Below, in pieces: positions 1-8,596 of a stretch of DNA of 64,000 bases (positions are counted from its first letter, which is position 1; each line of letters starts with the position of its first letter). The position numbers and the translations under genes are program-made. The notes under the pieces were generated by a model, which did no database searches, was not told where the DNA came from, and saw only the letters and a list, made by a program, of their open reading frames with translations. This DNA comes from Micromonospora sp. WMMD1155 (GTDB lineage: Bacteria; Actinomycetota; Actinomycetes; Mycobacteriales; Micromonosporaceae): positions 780,501 through 844,500 of the forward strand of contig NZ_CP120742.1 in assembly GCF_029581275.1 (NCBI RefSeq), in the 5' to 3' direction.

Positions 1-2693
1 CACCGGACGGCCGGGTCTTCTACGTCCAGCGCGGCGGCCAGGTGAAGATCTTCAAGCCCTCCACCAACAGCACCGTGACGGCCGGCACGCTCAGCGTCTA
101 CACCGGCGGTGAGGACGGCCTCACCGGCATGGCGCTGGACCCCAACTTCGCCACCAACGGCTACATCTACCTGTACCACTCACCGGCCAACAGCAGCACC
201 GACGTCAACCGGGTCTCCCGCTACACGGTCAGCGGTGACACGCTGAACACGTCGAGCGGCGTGACGATCATCGACATCCCCGCGTACCGGGACCGGACGT
301 TCCCGGAGCCCGGCCACACCGGCGGCTACATCAAGTTCGGTCCGGACGGCAACCTCTTCATCGGCACCGGCGACGACACGCCACCGAACCTGGACCCGAA
401 CTGGCAGGGCTACGCCCCGCTGGACTGGCGCTCGGGCAAGTCGAACCTGGACGCCGCCCGCAGCGCCGGCAACACCAACGACCTGCGGGGCAAGCTGCTG
501 CGCATCCGGCCCTCGGCCAACGGTGGCTACACCATCCCGTCGGGCAACCTCTACCCCCAGGGCACCGCGCAGACCAAGCCCGAGGTCTACGCGATGGGCT
601 TCCGCAACCCGTTCCGCTTCTCCATCGACCCGGCCAACGGCTGGGTCTACCTGGCCGACTACGGCCCGGACCGGAACCCGCCCACCACCAACCGCGGCCC
701 GGAGGGCCTGGTCGAGCTCAACGTGATCAAGCAGGCCGGCAACTACGGCTGGCCGTTCTGCCACGGCAACAACCAGCCGTACGCCCCGTTCAACCCGGAC
801 ACCGGCGTCGTCGGCGCGAAGTTCAACTGCTCCGCGCCGGTCAACAACTCGCCGAACAACACCGGTCTGACCAGCCTGAAGCCGGTCGTCATGCCGAACA
901 TCTGGTATGGCTACCCCGCCTCGACGACCTTCCCCGAGCTCGGCTCCGGCGGCTCCGCTCCGATGGGCGGGCCGATCTACCGGTACGACGCGGCGAACCC
1001 CTCCGAGACGAAGTTCCCGCCCTACTACGACGGCGTGCACTTCTTCTACGAGTGGGCGCGCAACTACGTCAAGGAGGTGCACTTCGACTCCTCCTCGGCG
1101 GTGACCCGCACCAACCCGTTCCTGCCCAACGTGCGGTTCAACAAGCCGATGGACATGGAGTTCGGCAAGGACGGCTCGCTCTACCTGCTGGAGTGGGGCA
1201 CCAACTTCGGCGGCGGCAACAGCGACTCCGGGCTCTACCGGATCGACTACAACCAGGGCGGCCGGTCACCGATCGTCAAGGCCACCGGCACGCCCACCAG
1301 CGGCAGCGCACCGCTGACCGTCCAGTTCAGCAGCGCCGGCACGTCCGACCCGGACGGCAACACGCTGAGCTACCTGTGGACGTTCGGCGACGGCACCACC
1401 TCCACGGCGGCCAACCCGTCGAAGGTGTACACCTCCAACGGCAACTACACCGCCCAGTTGAAGGTCACCGACAGCACCGGCAAGACCGGCTTCGCCAACG
1501 TCCCGATCACCGTCGGCAACAGCGCGCCGGTGCTCACCATCACCACACCGGGCAACGGCGGCATGCTCACCTTCGGTGACAAGGTGTCGTACCAGATCAC
1601 CGTGACCGACCCGGACGGCGGCACCGTCGACTGCTCGAAGGTGTTCCTCAACCCGGCGCTGGGTCACGACGACCACGCGCACGAGACCACCGAGTACCCG
1701 GGCTGCTCGGGGACCATCTCCACCGACCTACTCGGCGGGCATCCCGACGGCGCCAACCTGTTCTACGTGCTGAACGCCCGGTACACCGACAACGGTGGCC
1801 CCAGCGGTGGGGCGCCGCTCACCGGCACCGCACAGGCGATCCTGCAACCGAAGCACAAGCAGTCCGAGTACTTCAGCAGCCAGTCCGGCATCCGGGTGGT
1901 CGACCAGGCGGCCGCGGAGAGCACCAAGCGCATCGGGGACATCTCCTCGAACGACTGGATCGCGTTCACCCCGATGAACCTGTCGGGGATCTCGACGGTC
2001 AGCTACCGGCTGTCGTCGCCGTCGGGTGGCGGTTCGATCGAGCTGCGGGCCGACTCTCCGACCGGCACCCTGTTGGCCACCACCACGGTGCCCAGCACGG
2101 GCGGCTGGGACAACTACCAGTCCACGACACCGGTGAACGTCGCCGCCCTCGGCGGCACGCACACGCTCTACATGGTGTTCAAGAACGCCAACAACTCGTT
2201 CGACGTGGACTCGCACACCTTCGGCGGAAACGGCGTCGGGACGCCCGGCACCGGCACCGGTCTGGCGGGTAAGACCTACACGGTCACCGCGCTGCACAGC
2301 AACAAGCTGTTGGACGTCAGCGGTGTCTCCACCGCCGACGGCGCCCAGATCACCCAGTGGGCGTCCACCGGTGGCAACAACCAGAGGTGGCAGGCGGTCG
2401 ACGCCGGTAACGGCGCGCTCTACCTGAAGGCGGTGCACAGCAACAAGTGCGTCGAGGTGATCGGTAGCTCGACCGCGGCGGGTGCCTTCCTCCAGCAGGC
2501 CACCTGCAACAACGGCAACCAGCAGAAGTTCACCGCAACCGCGACGGGAACCTCCGGCGTGTACACGGTGAAGAGTGCGCTGAGCGGGCTCTGCATGGAC
2601 GTCAACGGCGCTTCCACGGCCGACGGCGCCCGAGTGTTGCAGTGGAACTGCACCAACGCGACGAACCAGCAGTGGCGGTTCACCGCGCTGTGA
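1..2693 (+). CDS. Secreted glucose/sorbosone dehydrogenase-like protein with PKD, CBM6-like and CBM13 modules (5' end outside window)
   Basis: The frame is open from base 3, so the true start and any signal peptide lie upstream; GTG at 42 is internal. About 896 residues are visible. Residues 1-410 resemble the PQQ-dependent sugar (glucose/sorbosone) dehydrogenase beta-propeller, including an LRGKLLRI stretch and a GFRNPFR motif typical of the family. A PKD domain follows (about 415-505, with a DGTTST..NPSKVYTSNGNY pattern), then an Ig/His-rich linker, a CBM6-like beta-sandwich (about 615-745), and a C-terminal CBM13 trefoil (about 755-895) with QxW-type repeats. The likely role is extracellular oxidation of sugars while bound to polysaccharide; the substrate cannot be told. 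It converges on the fucose-type operon and shares a terminator with it. Confidence 0.85.
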   Translation, partial: PDGRVFYVQRGGQVKIFKPSTNSTVTAGTLSVYTGGEDGLTGMALDPNFATNGYIYLYHSPANSSTDVNRVSRYTVSGDTLNTSSGVTIIDIPAYRDRTFPEPGHTGGYIKFGPDGNLFIGTGDDTPPNLDPNWQGYAPLDWRSGKSNLDAARSAGNTNDLRGKLLRIRPSANGGYTIPSGNLYPQGTAQTKPEVYAMGFRNPFRFSIDPANGWVYLADYGPDRNPPTTNRGPEGLVELNVIKQAGNYGWPFCHGNNQPYAPFNPDTGVVGAKFNCSAPVNNSPNNTGLTSLKPVVMPNIWYGYPASTTFPELGSGGSAPMGGPIYRYDAANPSETKFPPYYDGVHFFYEWARNYVKEVHFDSSSAVTRTNPFLPNVRFNKPMDMEFGKDGSLYLLEWGTNFGGGNSDSGLYRIDYNQGGRSPIVKATGTPTSGSAPLTVQFSSAGTSDPDGNTLSYLWTFGDGTTSTAANPSKVYTSNGNYTAQLKVTDSTGKTGFANVPITVGNSAPVLTITTPGNGGMLTFGDKVSYQITVTDPDGGTVDCSKVFLNPALGHDDHAHETTEYPGCSGTISTDLLGGHPDGANLFYVLNARYTDNGGPSGGAPLTGTAQAILQPKHKQSEYFSSQSGIRVVDQAAAESTKRIGDISSNDWIAFTPMNLSGISTVSYRLSSPSGGGSIELRADSPTGTLLATTTVPSTGGWDNYQSTTPVNVAALGGTHTLYMVFKNANNSFDVDSHTFGGNGVGTPGTGTGLAGKTYTVTALHSNKLLDVSGVSTADGAQITQWASTGGNNQRWQAVDAGNGALYLKAVHSNKCVEVIGSSTAAGAFLQQATCNNGNQQKFTATATGTSGVYTVKSALSGLCMDVNGASTADGARVLQWNCTNATNQQWRFTAL

Positions 2694-2719
2694 TCCGCGG
2701 CTTGTCGCGGTAACGAACG

Positions 2720-2773
2720 ACGTCCCGGTCGGGGCCGGTTTCCGATGATCGGAGCCGGCCCCGGCCGGGACGT
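2720..2773. terminator. Bidirectional terminator between convergent genes
   Basis: A 19-base arm (2720-2738) pairs with 2755-2773 with a single G-T mismatch. The inner loop TCCGATGATCGGA can itself fold. It lies between the stop at 2693 (+) and the stop at 2781 (-), so it can serve both genes. Confidence 0.85.
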
Positions 2774-2780
2774 CTCCTTC

Positions 2781-3782
2781 TCAGCGGCGTCCGGCGTCCG
2801 CGCCGGGCGACACGGCGAGCAGACCCGCCTGCGCCAACGCGTCCCAGAGCTCCTCGGGCACGGCGGTCCCGAACCGTCGCATCGTCTCGGTGACCTGCGC
2901 GCCGTCGCGCACGCCGACGACCGTCGACACGACCGCCGGATGCCGACGGACGAACGCGAGCGCCGCCTGGGGCAGAGTCACCCCGTACGTCTCGCAGACC
3001 GCCGCGATCCGTCGTGCCCGCTCGATCAGCTCCGTCGGCGCCTGCTGGTAGTTGTAGACGGCATCGGCCGGTGGCCGCTCCCGCGACAGCAGCCCCGAGT
3101 TGTAGACGCCCGCGACGACCACGCCCACGCCCCGGTTGGTGGCGGCCGGCAACAGGTCGTCCGCCGCCCCCTGCTCCAGCAGGGTGTACCGCCCCGCGCA
3201 CATCAGCACGTCGACGTCGGTCTCCCGCACGAACCGCGCCAGCATCGCCGACTGGTTCATGCCGGCGCCGATCGCGCCCACGACGCCCTGGTCACGCAGC
3301 TCGACCAGGGCGGGTACGGCCTCGCGTGCCGCCTGCTCCCAGTGGTCGTCCGGGTCGTGCAGGTAAACGACGTCCACCCGGTCCAGCCCGGTACGGTCCA
3401 GGCTGGCCTCGATCGACCGCAGGACGCCGTCGCGGCTGAAGTCCCAGACCCGCCGGTGGCTGGCCGGGACGTCGAAACCTTCGGAGTCCCGCAGCTGCGC
3501 GTCCTGCGGCGAGGGCACCAGGAGTCGCCCCACCTTCGTCGACACCACGTACTCGTCCCGTGGCCGCTCCCGCAGGGCGGCGCCGAGCCGACGCTCGGAC
3601 AGCCCCAGCCCGTAGTGCGGCGCGGTGTCGTAGTACCGGACACCCGCCTCCCAGGCCCGGTCGACAGCAGACGCGAACTCCTCGTCCGTCGTCGTCCGGT
3701 ACAGGTTGCCGCCCTGGGCCGCACCGAAGCCCAGCTCGGTGAGGCGCACCTGCGGGCGGAGCGGCAGCGTCCGTACCCTCAC
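2781..3782 (-). CDS. Aldo/keto reductase, probable L-fucose (D-threo-aldose) 1-dehydrogenase
   Basis: The 333-residue AKR has the catalytic tetrad visible: Asp and Tyr in YYDTAPHYG, Lys in VSTKVG, His in YLHDPDD. The overall pattern fits D-threo-aldose 1-dehydrogenases, which oxidise L-fucose and related sugars to the aldonolactone with NAD(P). The start is GTG at 3782 because it overlaps the upstream lactonase stop by four bases (GTGA), a coupled arrangement. The frame is open much further upstream, but that is antisense-type read-through across other genes. It is the last gene of a minus-strand operon that also encodes a lactonase, a dehydratase-like enolase-superfamily member, two dehydrogenases and an importer. 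Assignment to fucose rather than another 6-deoxy sugar or aldopentose is inferred. Confidence 0.85.
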   Translation of the reverse strand: MRVRTLPLRPQVRLTELGFGAAQGGNLYRTTTDEEFASAVDRAWEAGVRYYDTAPHYGLGLSERRLGAALRERPRDEYVVSTKVGRLLVPSPQDAQLRDSEGFDVPASHRRVWDFSRDGVLRSIEASLDRTGLDRVDVVYLHDPDDHWEQAAREAVPALVELRDQGVVGAIGAGMNQSAMLARFVRETDVDVLMCAGRYTLLEQGAADDLLPAATNRGVGVVVAGVYNSGLLSRERPPADAVYNYQQAPTELIERARRIAAVCETYGVTLPQAALAFVRRHPAVVSTVVGVRDGAQVTETMRRFGTAVPEELWDALAQAGLLAVSPGADAGRR

Positions 3783-4657
3783 GACGCCTCCAGCCCGTAG
3801 ACGCGGCGTGCCGTGTCGCCCCAGATCGACGCCTGGTCGGCCTCGTCGTGGTCGCCCAGCAACGCCGCCAGCACCTCGACCCACCGCGCGTACGAACTGG
3901 CGAGCAGACAGACCGGCCAGTCCGAGCCGTACATCAGTCGGTCCGGTCCGAACGCGTCGAGCGCGGCCTCGACGGCCGGTCGGAGGTCTTCCGGCGTCCA
4001 GGGCGACCGATCGACCTCGGTCACCAGACCGGAGATCTTCGCCGTGGTGTTGGGGGCGTCCGCCAGCGCCCGCAGGCCGCGGGTCCACTCCGTCATCTCC
4101 GGGCGGCCCAGCGCGGGCTTGCCCAGGTGATCGAGGACGAAGCTCACCTCCGGCAGGTCGTGCGCCAGGCGCGCGGCCATGGGTAGCTGGTGCTGGCGGA
4201 CCAGCAGGTCGTACACCAGGCCCGCCGCGCCCACCGCGGCGATCCCCCGCCGGACCTCCGGACGATCCAGGTACTCCGGGTCGGTCTCGCTCTGCACGAG
4301 GTGACGGATACCGACGAGGCGGTCCCCACCCGGTGCCGCCCGCAGGCGGTCGATGCGGGCGACGACGTCGGGGGCGGTCAGGTCCACCCAGCCGACGACC
4401 CCGCGGACGAGGGTGTCCTCGGCCGCGATGCCCAGCAGATCCGCCGTCTCCGCCTCGGAGGCGATGGACTGCACCACCACGGTCGCGGTGACCCCGGCCG
4501 CCTGGGCGAGCGGCGCGAGGTCGGCGGGCTCGAAGTCGGCGTCGATGGCCGCCATCGTCACCGGGTCGATCCACGTCTGCGGGTGCCGTGCGCGGACCCA
4601 GAGGTGGTGGTGTGCGTCGACGATCCCGGCTCGCCGCGGCCCCTGCCCGCCGGTCAT
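3779..4657 (-). CDS. Amidohydrolase-2 family lactonase (L-fuconolactonase-like)
   Basis: This 292-residue TIM-barrel hydrolase has the N-terminal metal motif DAHHHLW and the C-terminal GSDWP aspartate, both hallmarks of the COG3618 lactonase group that opens L-fucono- and L-rhamnono-lactones. It would act on the lactone made by the neighbouring AKR. The ATG at 4657 overlaps the SDR stop (ATGA), and the downstream AKR start overlaps its own stop, so the three genes are translationally coupled. In-frame sequence upstream of 4657 (to 4765) lacks protein character and lies within the SDR. Confidence 0.85.
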   Translation of the reverse strand: MTGGQGPRRAGIVDAHHHLWVRARHPQTWIDPVTMAAIDADFEPADLAPLAQAAGVTATVVVQSIASEAETADLLGIAAEDTLVRGVVGWVDLTAPDVVARIDRLRAAPGGDRLVGIRHLVQSETDPEYLDRPEVRRGIAAVGAAGLVYDLLVRQHQLPMAARLAHDLPEVSFVLDHLGKPALGRPEMTEWTRGLRALADAPNTTAKISGLVTEVDRSPWTPEDLRPAVEAALDAFGPDRLMYGSDWPVCLLASSYARWVEVLAALLGDHDEADQASIWGDTARRVYGLEAS

Positions 4658-5415
4658 CGGCCCAGCCAACCGCCGTCGACGGGCAGCACGATCCCGTTGA
4701 CGTAGTCGGACGCGGCCGACGCCAGGAACACCGTCGCACCGCCGAGGTCGTCGGCCCGGCCCCATCGGGCGGCCGGGATCCGGCCGAGGATCGCCTGGTT
4801 ACGGTCGGGGTCGTCGCGCAGCGCCTGGGTGTTGTCGGTGGCGATGTAGCCGGGGGCGATCGCGTTGACGTTCACCCCGTGGGCCGCCCACTCGTTGGCC
4901 AACGCCTTGGTCAGGCCGGCGACGCCCGACTTCGACGCGGCGTAGCCGGGGACGGTGATGCCGCCCTGGAAGCTCAGCAGCGACGCCGTGAAGATGATTT
5001 TTCCCCGGCCGCGCTCGACCATCGTCCGGCCGACCTCCCGGCTCAGGACGAACTGGCTGCTGAGGTTCACCTCGATCACCTGGTCCCACATCTCGTCCGG
5101 GTGGTCCGCGGCCGGCGTACGGGCGATCGTGCCACCGTTGTTCACCAGGATGTCGACCGACCCGAGAGCGGTGAGGTCCCGGGCCAACCGGTGCACGGCG
5201 GCCCGGTCGCCGAGGTCGACCCGCAGCCCGGTGAACCGGCGGCCGGCGGCCTGCACGCGGGCTTCGACCTCGCTGCCGCTCGCTTCGAGCTGAGCGGAGA
5301 CGCCGACGATGTCGGCGCCGGCCAGGGCCAGGGCCTCGGCCATGGCGAGACCGATGCCGCGCCGGGCCCCGGTCACGACCGCGGTCTTCCCGGACAGGTC
5401 GAACAGCGTGGTCAC
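4654..5415 (-). CDS. SDR oxidoreductase, probable 2-keto-3-deoxy-aldonate dehydrogenase (KduD-like)
   Basis: This 253-residue classical short-chain dehydrogenase shows TGARRGIG (cofactor loop), NNGG, the Ser in FTASLLS and the catalytic YAASK. The closest recognisable relatives are 2-dehydro-3-deoxy-gluconate 5-dehydrogenase (KduD) and 2-keto-3-deoxy-L-fuconate dehydrogenase. In a non-phosphorylative fucose route it would oxidise the dehydratase product. The GTG start at 5415 overlaps the preceding ADH stop (GTGA). Which keto-acid it uses is inferred from context. Confidence 0.85.
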   Translation of the reverse strand: MTTLFDLSGKTAVVTGARRGIGLAMAEALALAGADIVGVSAQLEASGSEVEARVQAAGRRFTGLRVDLGDRAAVHRLARDLTALGSVDILVNNGGTIARTPAADHPDEMWDQVIEVNLSSQFVLSREVGRTMVERGRGKIIFTASLLSFQGGITVPGYAASKSGVAGLTKALANEWAAHGVNVNAIAPGYIATDNTQALRDDPDRNQAILGRIPAARWGRADDLGGATVFLASAASDYVNGIVLPVDGGWLGR

Positions 5416-6437
5416 TCGTCGCCTCCCTGCAGGTCGAGCAGCACCTTCATGACGCCGCCACCTTCGAGCGCCGTGAAAGCGGCGGCGGCCGCGTCGATCG
5501 GCTCGATCCGGGAGATGAGCTGTCGTGCCGGGATCGCGCCCGACGCGACCAGTCGGATCGCCTCCTCCACGTCGTCGCGCTGGTAGAGCCGGGCGCCCAG
5601 AAGTTCCAGTTCGCGCCAGAAGAACCGGTGCAGGTTCACCTCGCGGGGCCTGGGGTGGATCGCCACCATCACCAACCTGCCCCGGGTGGTGAGCACGTCG
5701 ACAGCCGTGGTGACACCGGCGGCGGCGCCGGACACCTCGAAGGCGATGTCGGCGCCCGCGCCGTCGGTACGGTCGTCGACGAGCGCCACCACATCGGTCG
5801 ACCCCGGGTCGACGGCCTCGATCCCGACGCCGCCCGCCACCTCACGCCGGTACGGGTCCGGCTCGACCAGGAGCACCCGCGCGCCTCGGCTCTGCGCGAC
5901 GGTCGCGATGAGCACACCCACCGGCCCACCGCCGACGACCACCACCTGGTCGTCGGCGGACACCCGTCCCCGCCGCACGTCGTGCACGGCGACCGCGACC
6001 GGCTCCACGAGCGCCGCGTGGTCCAGCGGTAGTTCCTCGGGCAGTGGCAGGACCAGCGTGGCCGGGACGTTCCAGGAGGACTGCATGGCGCCCGGTGAGT
6101 CGATGCCGAGGAAGTTCATGGCGTGGCAGATGTGCGAGGTGCCGCGCCGGCAGGCCGCGCACCTTCCACACGGGCGGGTCGGCATCACGGTGACCGGCTG
6201 GCCGACGCTGAAGCCCTCGACGTCCGCGCCGACCGCCGCGATCCGCCCGGACATCTCGTGCCCGATGATCGCGGAGTCACCGACCCGGGCGTCCATGTCG
6301 CCGTGGTAGATGTGCAGGTCGGTGCCACAGATCCCGGTGTAGGCCACGTCGATCCGCACCTCTCCCGGACCGGGTGGGGCCGGTTCGCGGTCTTCGATTC
6401 CGAGGTCACGCGCCCCCCGGTAGACGACTGCCTTCAT
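5412..6437 (-). CDS. Zinc-dependent alcohol dehydrogenase (medium-chain, sorbitol/threonine dehydrogenase-like)
   Basis: This 341-residue MDR protein has the catalytic zinc ligands (GICGTD and GHEMSG), the structural four-cysteine lobe (PCGRCAACRRGTSHIC) and a Rossmann motif VVVGGGPVGVL. The start is ATG 6437, preceded by GGAGGAG seven bases away. Further in-frame ATG/GTG codons up to 6515 fall in the intergenic palindrome region and lack an RBS. It probably oxidises a sugar alcohol or hydroxy-acid intermediate. Its exact step is unclear because the AKR already supplies the aldose dehydrogenase activity. Confidence 0.85.
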   Translation of the reverse strand: MKAVVYRGARDLGIEDREPAPPGPGEVRIDVAYTGICGTDLHIYHGDMDARVGDSAIIGHEMSGRIAAVGADVEGFSVGQPVTVMPTRPCGRCAACRRGTSHICHAMNFLGIDSPGAMQSSWNVPATLVLPLPEELPLDHAALVEPVAVAVHDVRRGRVSADDQVVVVGGGPVGVLIATVAQSRGARVLLVEPDPYRREVAGGVGIEAVDPGSTDVVALVDDRTDGAGADIAFEVSGAAAGVTTAVDVLTTRGRLVMVAIHPRPREVNLHRFFWRELELLGARLYQRDDVEEAIRLVASGAIPARQLISRIEPIDAAAAAFTALEGGGVMKVLLDLQGGDE

Positions 6438-6488
6438 CGCTCCTCCGTCTCGACGGTCGGTACGGCGGTCGTGCCGACCGAGCATGGT

Positions 6489-6520
6489 CGTGGGTGCACC
6501 GCCGCGGCGGTGCACCCACG
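6489..6520. terminator. Perfect 32-base palindrome inside the operon (attenuator, processing hairpin or operator)
   Basis: CGTGGGTGCACCGCCG is followed directly by its exact reverse complement. It lies in the 109-base gap between the dehydratase-like gene and the zinc ADH, the only large gap in an otherwise overlapping operon. No T-run follows in either direction. It may reduce read-through so that catabolic genes are expressed less than the importer, or protect an mRNA end. Confidence 0.6.
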
Positions 6521-6546
6521 CTCCTCCTGGTGTGGTGCTCAGCTCA

Positions 6547-7767
6547 CTACCGCCCGGTGGGCGCCACCTCGTTGTGCGAGTTCAGCGAGACGACGGGCAC
6601 CGGATGGCCGGCGACGATACCGTCCACACCGGCCAGCAACCAGCGGCCGGCCCGCTCCGGCCGGACGTTGGGGGTGTCGGCGGTCTGCGCCTGCGGGCGG
6701 CGGTTGGCGGCTCGGATCACCTCCTCGTCGACACGGACACCCAGCCCGGGTGAGTCGCCGAGGATGAAGGCGCCGTCCTCGATGTGCAGGTCGATGGAGA
6801 CACCGACCGGACGGTGAAGGTCCTGCAACTCGCTGGTCAGGTGGTTCGGCACCGAGGTCGCGGCGTGCAACAGCCCGACCGGGCTGTTGCCGATCGGGCT
6901 GACCGGCAGGTCGTGCGCGTGGGCCAGGGCGGACACCCGCAGGAAGTGGGTGACCCCCCAGACCGCGGCCATCTGGACGACGTCGACCGCACCGGCGGCG
7001 ATCAGTGGGCGGTACTGTTCGAGCCCGGTCAGGTTCTCCCCCGTCGCGACCGACGCGCACACTCCCCGGCTGACGGCGGCGTGACCCTCCGCGTCCCACC
7101 GCCGGACGGGCTCCTCGATCCAGATGAGGTCGAGCGAGCGTTCGAGTTCGCAGACGTGCCGCACCGCCTGCTTGCGGGTCCATGCCTCGTTGACGTCGAG
7201 CATCAGACCCGCCCGCCGGCCGTGCCCGGCGTCGGTCAGGACGTCTCTGACCAGGCCGAGCCGGTGCCGGTCCCGCTCGATGTCGAGGCCACCCTTGAGC
7301 TTGGCCGCCCGCAGACCGTGGCCGGCGTAGACCTCGTACGCGGCGACGAGTTCGTCGTCGGTCAACCCGATGTCCAGGCCGGAGGCGTAGGCGTTGACCC
7401 GCCGGTCCCGTCCCCCCAGCAGCCGCCACAGTGGCTCGCCGGCAGCCTGCGCCTTGATGTCCCACAGCGCGGTGTCGAGAGCGCCGATGGTGCCGAACAC
7501 CGGCCCGGCGTGGCCGGCCTTGAAGGTGTGCCGCAGCATGCGGTCGTACAGGGTCGTCACCGCTCGGGGGTCTTCGCCCTCGATCGCGGCGAAGATCCGC
7601 TCGATCTCGACGTGCGGCCCGAGGCCGACGCCGGTGATGCCCTCGTCGGTGTCGACGAGGACGATCGAGATCGGGACCACCCCGTCGGCGAACACGCCGT
7701 TGGCGTCGCCGACGGGGCGCCCCCACTCCTGGACCGTGGTGAGCGTCCGAAATCCCGTGATCCGCAT
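6547..7767 (-). CDS. Enolase-superfamily (mandelate racemase/muconate lactonizing) sugar-acid dehydratase-like protein
   Basis: Of 406 residues, the capping domain is about 1-125 and the barrel about 130-380. The KxK motif is K156/K158 in AAKLKGG. Metal ligands are D191 (DVNEAW), E218/E219 (IEEP) and E244 (TGEN). The position that normally carries the catalytic His (SPH..G) reads SPIGNSPVG, that is Ile292. L-fuconate, talarate and gluconate dehydratases belong here, so dehydration of the aldonate from the lactonase is the natural role, but the missing His makes the chemistry uncertain. It starts one base after the permease stop. Confidence 0.8.
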   Translation of the reverse strand: MRITGFRTLTTVQEWGRPVGDANGVFADGVVPISIVLVDTDEGITGVGLGPHVEIERIFAAIEGEDPRAVTTLYDRMLRHTFKAGHAGPVFGTIGALDTALWDIKAQAAGEPLWRLLGGRDRRVNAYASGLDIGLTDDELVAAYEVYAGHGLRAAKLKGGLDIERDRHRLGLVRDVLTDAGHGRRAGLMLDVNEAWTRKQAVRHVCELERSLDLIWIEEPVRRWDAEGHAAVSRGVCASVATGENLTGLEQYRPLIAAGAVDVVQMAAVWGVTHFLRVSALAHAHDLPVSPIGNSPVGLLHAATSVPNHLTSELQDLHRPVGVSIDLHIEDGAFILGDSPGLGVRVDEEVIRAANRRPQAQTADTPNVRPERAGRWLLAGVDGIVAGHPVPVVSLNSHNEVAPTGR

Positions 7768-7768
7768 G

Positions 7769-8596
7769 TCAACCCTTCGTGGAACCGGCGGCGACGCCGT
7801 CGGCGATTTGGCGCTGGAGGAACAGGTAGACCAACAGGACGGGTATCGCGGCGATCAGCACCCCGGACGCGAAGGTCGGGATGTTGTCGGAGTACTGCCC
7901 TCGCAACGAGGTCACCCCGATCATGAGCGTCCGGTTCTCGGCCGAGGGCATCATCACCAGCGCCATGAGGACGTCGTTCCAGCAGAACAGCGTGTTGAGG
8001 ATGCCCACCGACAACAGCGCCGGGGTGCCCAGGGGCAGCATGATCCGGCGGTACACGCCGTAGACGGTGTTGCCGTCGATCCGGGCGGCGTCGATGATCT
8101 CCGGTGGGATGCCCTTGTAGTAGCTCGTCATCAGGAAGACGGTGAAGGGCAGGAACTGGGCCACGTAGACGAGGATCAGACCCGGGTACGTGTCGATCAG
8201 CGCGGTGTCGGCCATGATCCGCGCGAGCGGCACCATGATCACCTGGAACGGGATGAAGAGCCCCGCGAGGCAGCCCAGGAACAACGCCGAGGAGCCACGA
8301 AACCGCAACTGGCTCAGCGCGAAGCCGGCCATCGACCCGATCAGGAGCAGCAGCAGCACCGACGACGCCACCACGACCAGCGAGTTGACGAAGTAGCGGC
8401 CCATGCCGACGCTGGTCCACGCCGTGCTGATGTTCTCCCAGTGCAGGGTGCTGGTGAGGGAGAACCGGTCCAGGATGTAGTCCCGGCGGGTCTTCAACGC
8501 GACGTTGGCGGTGAAGAGCAGGGGGTAGATCGTCGCCACCGCGAGCAGTGACATCGGGATGGCGACCACCCACCGTCCCAGACGGACGCGGGACAT
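7769..8596 (-). CDS. Carbohydrate ABC transporter permease, MalG type
   Basis: This 275-residue membrane protein has six predicted hydrophobic segments and the EAA loop EIIDAARIDG..YRRIMLP, which docks the ATPase. It overlaps the MalF-type partner by one base (TGATG). No ATPase gene is present in the operon; actinomycetes commonly use a shared MsiK-type ATPase encoded elsewhere. The substrate is inferred to be L-fucose or an oligosaccharide containing it. Confidence 0.9.
   Translation of the reverse strand: MSRVRLGRWVVAIPMSLLAVATIYPLLFTANVALKTRRDYILDRFSLTSTLHWENISTAWTSVGMGRYFVNSLVVVASSVLLLLLIGSMAGFALSQLRFRGSSALFLGCLAGLFIPFQVIMVPLARIMADTALIDTYPGLILVYVAQFLPFTVFLMTSYYKGIPPEIIDAARIDGNTVYGVYRRIMLPLGTPALLSVGILNTLFCWNDVLMALVMMPSAENRTLMIGVTSLRGQYSDNIPTFASGVLIAAIPVLLVYLFLQRQIADGVAAGSTKG

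Noticed and set aside
180..1082. Long antisense open frame opposite the first gene
   Set aside because: Arg/Val/Gly-rich translation without any motif or RBS; it is the usual shadow of a GC-rich gene on the other strand.
2781..4739. A 652-codon minus-strand frame suggesting one long fused protein
   Set aside because: Only the last 333 codons are the AKR. The upstream part is out of frame with the real lactonase, and the GTGA overlap gives the true start.
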